A program made the translations under genes and the position numbers. From Haloimpatiens sp. FM7315 (GTDB lineage: Bacteria > Bacillota > Clostridia > Clostridiales > Clostridiaceae), in NCBI GenBank assembly GCA_041861885.1, contig JBGVUE010000001.1:1662001-1726000 (forward strand): a stretch of DNA of 64,000 nt, given 5' to 3'. The notes beneath the pieces were generated by a model. That model searched no databases and was not told the DNA's origin. It saw nothing but the letters and a program-made list of their open reading frames with translations. Positions 60,333 to 64,000 of the stretch are shown in pieces. The stretch's first letter is position 1; every line of letters starts with the position of its first letter.

Positions 60333-61084
60333 TTAACCAAATCTACCAGTAATATAATCTTCCGTTCTCTTATCTCTTGGTCTATAAAATATATCCTCAG
60401 TTCCTCCGCATTCCACTATTTCACCATTTAAGAAGAAAATCGTGTTATCAGAAATTCTACCTGCTTGTTGCATATTATGCGTTACAATTATAACTGTATA
60501 ATCTTTCTTTAAAACTGACATTAGTTCTTCTATTTTCAAAGTAGAAATTGGATCTAAAGCAGAGGTTGGTTCATCCATTAGTATAACATCTGGCTCTACT
60601 GCTAAAGTTCTTGCTATACACAATCTTTGCTGCTGCCCACCTGATAATCCTAGTGCATTTTTATTTAATCTATCCTTTACTTCATCCCAAAGTGCAGCAC
60701 CTTTTAAACTTTTTTCTACTATTTCACTTAATTTATATTTATCCTTTATTCCATGTATTCTAGGACCATAGGCTATATTGTCAAAAATACTCATAGGAAA
60801 AGGATTGGGTTTTTGAAATACCATACCTATTTTTTTCTTAATTCTATTGTATCCCACTTTCCTGAATAAATATTCTTATCTTCGTAAATTACTTCCCCTG
60901 TTATTTTTACTCCTTCAACTAAATCATTCATTCTATTTATTGTTCTTAAAAATGTAGATTTTCCACAACCTGATGGTCCAATAAGTGCGGTTACTGAATT
61001 CTTTTTGAACTGTAAGTTTATGTCTTTTAAAGCTTGGTGATCTCCATAAAATAAATTTAAGCTTTTAGTTTCTAGTATGTTCAT
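60333..61084 (-). CDS. pstB: Phosphate ABC transporter ATP-binding protein PstB (frame broken once)
   Basis: Walker [17 protein letters not shown]-loop [14 protein letters not shown] signature [15 protein letters not shown], Walker [16 protein letters not shown] and His switch THNMQQA. One base added in the T7 run 60830-60836 restores [15 protein letters not shown]. 250 residues. AGGAGG precedes the ATG 11 bases after pstA. Confidence 0.97.
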
Positions 61085-61094
61085 AAAAAACCTC

Positions 61095-61985
61095 CTATTT
61101 AGTACCTGTATACTTTTCTTGAATTTTTTTACCTAAAATTCTTGCTAAAATATTAAATATTAACACCATTATTATTAATACAGCAGAAGACTTGTTTGCT
61201 ATTGATGTTGCATCTGGCACCATTCCTTCTGAATTAAGCTTCCATATGTGTACAGATAATGTTTCTGCAGGCCTAAATATATTAAAAGGGGAATTAGAGC
61301 TAAATATACTCTTAGCAGAAAAATCTAAAGTAGGAGCACTCATACCTGAAGTATACAAAAGTGCAGCTGCTTCTCCAAAAATTCTTCCTGATATTAGTAT
61401 TATACCTGTAATAATCTGAGACAAAGCTGCAGGTAAAACCACCCTCCATATTGTCTGAAATTTTGTTGCTCCAAGTGCAATACTTCCTTCTTTTATGGTT
61501 TTAGAAACTGAACTTATTGCATTTTCACTAACCCTTGTAATAGTAGGTAAATTTAATATTGCTACAGCTAAAGCTCCTGAAAACAAAGTAAATCCCCATT
61601 TTGTTAAGTTTACAAAGACTAAAAGTCCAAAGAGTCCAACTACTATAGAAGGCAGTGATGATATTGCTTCTATACTTAACCTAATTATATTTAAGAAAAC
61701 ACCCTCTTTTGCATATTCTGCTAGATATACTCCTGCCCCCACTCCAATAGGTACAGTAATTAAAAGTGACACAACAAGCATATAAAAAGAATTAAAAAGT
61801 TGTGGTCCTATACCACTACCAACTTCAACTATTTTAGGTTCTCCAAACAGGAAACTTGGATTCAAGAAACCCCTACCCTGATAGAATATATATCCTACCA
61901 TAAGTACAAGTAAAAGCACTACAGATATTGATATTGCATATAATGTTCTGGTCCAGATTTTGTCTTTTACTTTAGAATCAATCAT
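61095..61985 (-). CDS. pstA: Phosphate ABC transporter permease PstA
   Basis: 296 residues, six TM segments. Permease loop (EAA-type) EGSIALGATKFQTIWRVVLP, then GRIFGEAAALLYTSG. An N-terminal TM (LYAISISVVLLLVLMVGYIF) leads the protein. The ATG overlaps the pstC stop by 4 bases. Works as a heterodimer with PstC. Confidence 0.95.
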   Translation of the reverse strand: MIDSKVKDKIWTRTLYAISISVVLLLVLMVGYIFYQGRGFLNPSFLFGEPKIVEVGSGIGPQLFNSFYMLVVSLLITVPIGVGAGVYLAEYAKEGVFLNIIRLSIEAISSLPSIVVGLFGLLVFVNLTKWGFTLFSGALAVAILNLPTITRVSENAISSVSKTIKEGSIALGATKFQTIWRVVLPAALSQIITGIILISGRIFGEAAALLYTSGMSAPTLDFSAKSIFSSNSPFNIFRPAETLSVHIWKLNSEGMVPDATSIANKSSAVLIIMVLIFNILARILGKKIQEKYTGTK

Positions 61986-62875
61986 AAATTCGCACCTCTT
62001 CTAGCTATAAATCTAATTACTAAAATAAAAATAAAAGATATGATTAATAAAAATAAAGCCATAGCCCAAAGAGCATCATTCCAGATTGTTCCAGATAAAG
62101 TATTAGCCATATCCATTGTTAATATACTTGTCAATGTACTGGTAGGTTTAAGTACCCCATTAACCACTTTTATAGTATTTCCTATTACCATCTGTACTGC
62201 TAAGGCTTCTCCAAAAGCTCTAGCTAGGCCAAGAACAATTCCTGTCATTATGCCCGTTTTACAAGCAGGTACAATAACCTTTGTTATAGTTTGCCACCTA
62301 GTAGCACCTAATCCATATGAGGCTTCTAAATATTCACTTGGAACTGTACTTAATGCATCATAAGATATACTTGTTATAGTAGGCAAAATCATTATACTTA
62401 AAACTAAAATTCCAGCAAGCAAACTAAAGCCTATGCCTCCAAAATTATTTTTTATAAAAGGCACTAGAATACTTACTCCAACCCAACCATACACAACTGA
62501 AGGAATTCCAACAAATAACTCCATAGAAGGTTGCAATATTTTTTTGCCTAATTTAGGCGATATATATCTCATAAAAACAGCTAAGGCTAAAGCAATAGGA
62601 GTGCTTATTAATACTGCTCCTAAAGACACACTTATTGAACCTATTATAAATATTAGTATTCCAAAACTATGCTTTTCCGCATCAGGAAGCCATTTAGTTG
62701 AAAATAGAAACTCAGAAATAGAATACTTCTGCACAGTAAAAATTCTAATTCCTTTTGAAGCAATAAAAAATATAATAGATAATGTCAATATAACTATTAA
62801 AATTCCACTAATTACAGTAAACCCTTGCCCAAAATATTCATTTTTAATCTTGTCCCAAGTAATTTTTTTATTCAT
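61982..62875 (-). CDS. pstC: Phosphate ABC transporter permease PstC
   Basis: 297 residues, six TM segments. EAA loop YLEASYGLGATRWQTITKVI, with FVGIPSVVYGWVGVSILVPF and ARAFGEALAVQMVIGN. It lies 56 bases after pstS with a hairpin between, which would give more PstS than permease. Confidence 0.95.
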   Translation of the reverse strand: MNKKITWDKIKNEYFGQGFTVISGILIVILTLSIIFFIASKGIRIFTVQKYSISEFLFSTKWLPDAEKHSFGILIFIIGSISVSLGAVLISTPIALALAVFMRYISPKLGKKILQPSMELFVGIPSVVYGWVGVSILVPFIKNNFGGIGFSLLAGILVLSIMILPTITSISYDALSTVPSEYLEASYGLGATRWQTITKVIVPACKTGIMTGIVLGLARAFGEALAVQMVIGNTIKVVNGVLKPTSTLTSILTMDMANTLSGTIWNDALWAMALFLLIISFIFILVIRFIARRGANL

Positions 62876-62903
62876 TATTTTATACCTCTATAAGTAATAT
62901 TTT

Positions 62904-62925
62904 AAAAGAGGATAAATCCCCTTTT
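62904..62925 (-). terminator. Hairpin between pstS and pstC
   Basis: AAAAGAGGA (62904-62912) and TCCCCTTTT (62917-62925) pair with one G-U around a 4-base loop, with no strong U run. A stem here usually protects or terminates part of the message so that PstS is made in excess. Confidence 0.5.
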
Positions 62926-62931
62926 TTATAA

Positions 62932-63822
62932 TTATTTATTCATATCTGATACAGGAATATATCCTAACTTTTCAACTAAACTTTTATTTTCATCACTTAC
63001 CATATATTCTAAAAATGCTTTTGATACACCTTTTGGAGCTCCTTTAGTATACATATGTTCATAAGACCAGAATGTATATTTATTGGAAACTATATTTTCT
63101 TTATTAGCTTCAATTCCTTCTAATTTTAATACTTTTAAATCTTTTTTTACATCTTCAGTAATATAAGATAAGGCTAAATAACTTATAGCTCCTTCTGTTT
63201 GTTTAATAGCTGTTCTAACGCTACCACTTGAATCCTGAATTGTTCCTAAACTTTCTTTTTCGCTTTTACCTTCCATAACAGTCTTAACAAAAGTTGCTCT
63301 AGTACCTGATGATTTTCCTCTATTTATTATGTTTATTTTCTTATCGTCTCCACCAACTTCTTTCCAATTAGTAATTTCTCCAGCAAAAATCTTTTGTATT
63401 TGTTCTTTTGTAAGAGAATCTATTTTTACATCATTACTAGTAACCATAGCAAAACCAATAGCACACACCTTATGATCTACTAAATCTTTAGCTAAATTTT
63501 TATCTTCAAGTTTATCACTTGCCTCAACATCTGAGTTTCCTATATCAACACTTCCAGAAGCTACTTGATTTATTCCAGCTCCACTTCCTCCACCTTGAAC
63601 ATTTATTTTAGCATTTGCATATTTAGAAGTAAAATTACTAGCTGATTGTTCTACCAAAGGTTGAAGTGCTGTAGATCCCAAAGATGTTATAGTACCAGAA
63701 ATCTCTGTAGTACCTGTCTTACTTTCTTCTTTCGCTGAGTCTTTTCCACATCCTATAGCAAGTGTACTCACCATCGTAATAATTAAACCCACGGTTACCA
63801 TCTTGAATTTGAAATTCTTCAT
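62932..63822 (-). CDS. pstS: Phosphate-binding lipoprotein PstS
   Basis: 296 residues. A lipoprotein signal MVTVGLIITMVSTLAIGC (Cys at about 25) precedes a phosphate-binding fold: TITSLGSTALQPLV, VQGGGSGAGINQV, DIGNSDVEAS, NIINRGKSSGTRATF (phosphate-binding Ser/Arg/Thr) and DSSGSVRTAI. GGAGG precedes the ATG. First gene of the pst operon, after a region with Pho-box-like repeats. Confidence 0.96.
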   Translation of the reverse strand: MKNFKFKMVTVGLIITMVSTLAIGCGKDSAKEESKTGTTEISGTITSLGSTALQPLVEQSASNFTSKYANAKINVQGGGSGAGINQVASGSVDIGNSDVEASDKLEDKNLAKDLVDHKVCAIGFAMVTSNDVKIDSLTKEQIQKIFAGEITNWKEVGGDDKKINIINRGKSSGTRATFVKTVMEGKSEKESLGTIQDSSGSVRTAIKQTEGAISYLALSYITEDVKKDLKVLKLEGIEANKENIVSNKYTFWSYEHMYTKGAPKGVSKAFLEYMVSDENKSLVEKLGYIPVSDMNK

Positions 63823-63884
63823 TTTTAAAATTCCTCCTCAAATAAGCTTATAATTTTTCTACATCACCTATAATATACCCTTAA

Positions 63885-63912
63885 AGTTAAAAAACTATTA
63901 TATCCATGTTAA
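63885..63912 (-). promoter_or_regulatory. Pho-box-like repeats upstream of pstS
   Basis: On the minus strand TTAACA (63907-63912) and TTAACT (63885-63890) lie exactly 22 bases apart, that is two turns of an 11-base phase, as in PhoP/PhoB direct repeats. A further TTAATT 10 bases upstream lies in an inverted repeat. A TATATT-like -10 follows. Inferred. Confidence 0.5.
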
Positions 63913-63949
63913 TTAAAATTAACATAGAAATTATATTTATGTATAAATA

Positions 63950-63994
63950 TTAAAATAAAAAGAAACTGTTAAAAACAGTTTCTTTTTATTTTAA
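63950..63994 (-). terminator. Very long terminator stem upstream of pstS
   Basis: A perfect 21-base inverted repeat (63950-63970 and 63974-63994) containing AAAGAAACTGTT, with a 3-base centre. It is probably the terminator of the gene beyond the window end, and separates it from the pst operon. Confidence 0.75.
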
Positions 63995-64000
63995 TAGGGT

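Noticed and set aside
60830..60836. Programmed frameshift in pstB and other genes at A/T runs
   Set aside because: Programmed slippage would be rare and gene-specific; here the same pattern is in about 24 unrelated genes, so error is simpler.
62433..62897. 154-residue plus-strand frame over pstC
   Set aside because: Antisense to a conserved permease; no SD, Ile/Pro/Lys pattern from reversed codons.
1..64000. tRNA, rRNA, CRISPR array or insertion sequence
   Set aside because: I scanned the spacers and saw no cloverleaf, no spaced repeat array, no transposase motif, and no flanking inverted repeats. Small RNAs could still be missed.

Overview
This window looks like a chromosomal core region of an endospore-forming, low-GC member of the Firmicutes, most likely Clostridium sensu stricto. 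The DNA is very A+T rich, ribosome-binding sites are strong AGGAGG types, several genes start with TTG or GTG, and the window carries CodY together with SpoVS, SpoVM, SpoIVA and YlbJ. It also carries the acetate pathway pair pta-ackA. Gene order follows the familiar clostridial/Bacillus order: rpsB-codY-topA-dprA-comM ... rplS-trmD-rimM-rpsP-ffh-ylxM-ftsY-smc-rnc-acpP-plsX-rpmF ... recG-yloV-yloU-rpmB-spoVM-thiN-rpe-rsgA-prkC-stp-rlmN-rsmB-fmt-def-priA-coaBC-rpoZ-gmk-remA-yicC. The species cannot be fixed from what I can see. Almost every gene is on the minus strand. The exceptions are yraN, tmcAL, ylbJ, rpmB and a short segment near 52-53 kb.

Layout. 1-9.3 kb: start of tsf, rpsB, codY, topA, dprA, comM, an inverted yraN, rnhB and rbgA. 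9.4-18.1 kb: translation and protein targeting (rplS, trmD, rimM, khpA, rpsP, ffh, ylxM, ftsY), then smc and a 31-residue membrane protein. 18.2-22.7 kb: spoVS with a sigma-H-type promoter, a radical SAM gene, rnc with a hairpin leader, acpP, plsX, rpmF and a YceD-family gene. 22.9-27.9 kb: ackA-pta, divergent tmcAL, then ylbJ. 27.9-33.7 kb: a coiled-coil gene, coaD, rsmD, recG, a FakA-like DAK kinase and an Asp23 protein. 33.9-39.2 kb: rpmB, then spoVM and a tiny hydrophobic gene, thiN, rpe, rsgA, prkC and stp. 39.2-50.4 kb: rRNA modification, translation initiation, coenzyme A, nucleotide and replication restart genes, then an aminotransferase. 50.5-54.7 kb: asparaginase, a holin-like gene, a ribbon-helix-helix/coiled-coil gene, a 28-residue cysteine-rich membrane peptide and spoIVA. 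54.8-58.4 kb: gpsA, der and a PDZ/radical SAM DUF512 protein. 58.8-63.8 kb: a complete phosphate operon, pstS-pstC-pstA-pstB-phoU, ending in a second PstS-like lipoprotein.

The dominant oddity is technical. About 32 reading-frame breaks interrupt 24 mostly conserved, often essential genes (smc, priA, coaBC, def, gpsA, ackA, rsgA, pstB and others). Every one is repaired by adding a single base to a homopolymer run, nearly always A/T. This is what uncorrected homopolymer undercalling looks like, not pseudogene formation. I therefore annotate each broken gene as one CDS and give the repair position.

The best biological leads are these: an almost perfect hairpin just upstream of rnc that could be a self-cleavage site for RNase III; a palindrome overlapping the -35 of the ylxM-ffh promoter; a little-known cluster of holin-like, RHH/coiled-coil and tiny membrane genes next to spoIVA; small genes missed by ORF length cut-offs (spoVM, a DUF4044-like gene, a YjcZ-like gene and a hydrophobic 51-residue gene); and a PhoP-type repeat pair upstream of pstS.
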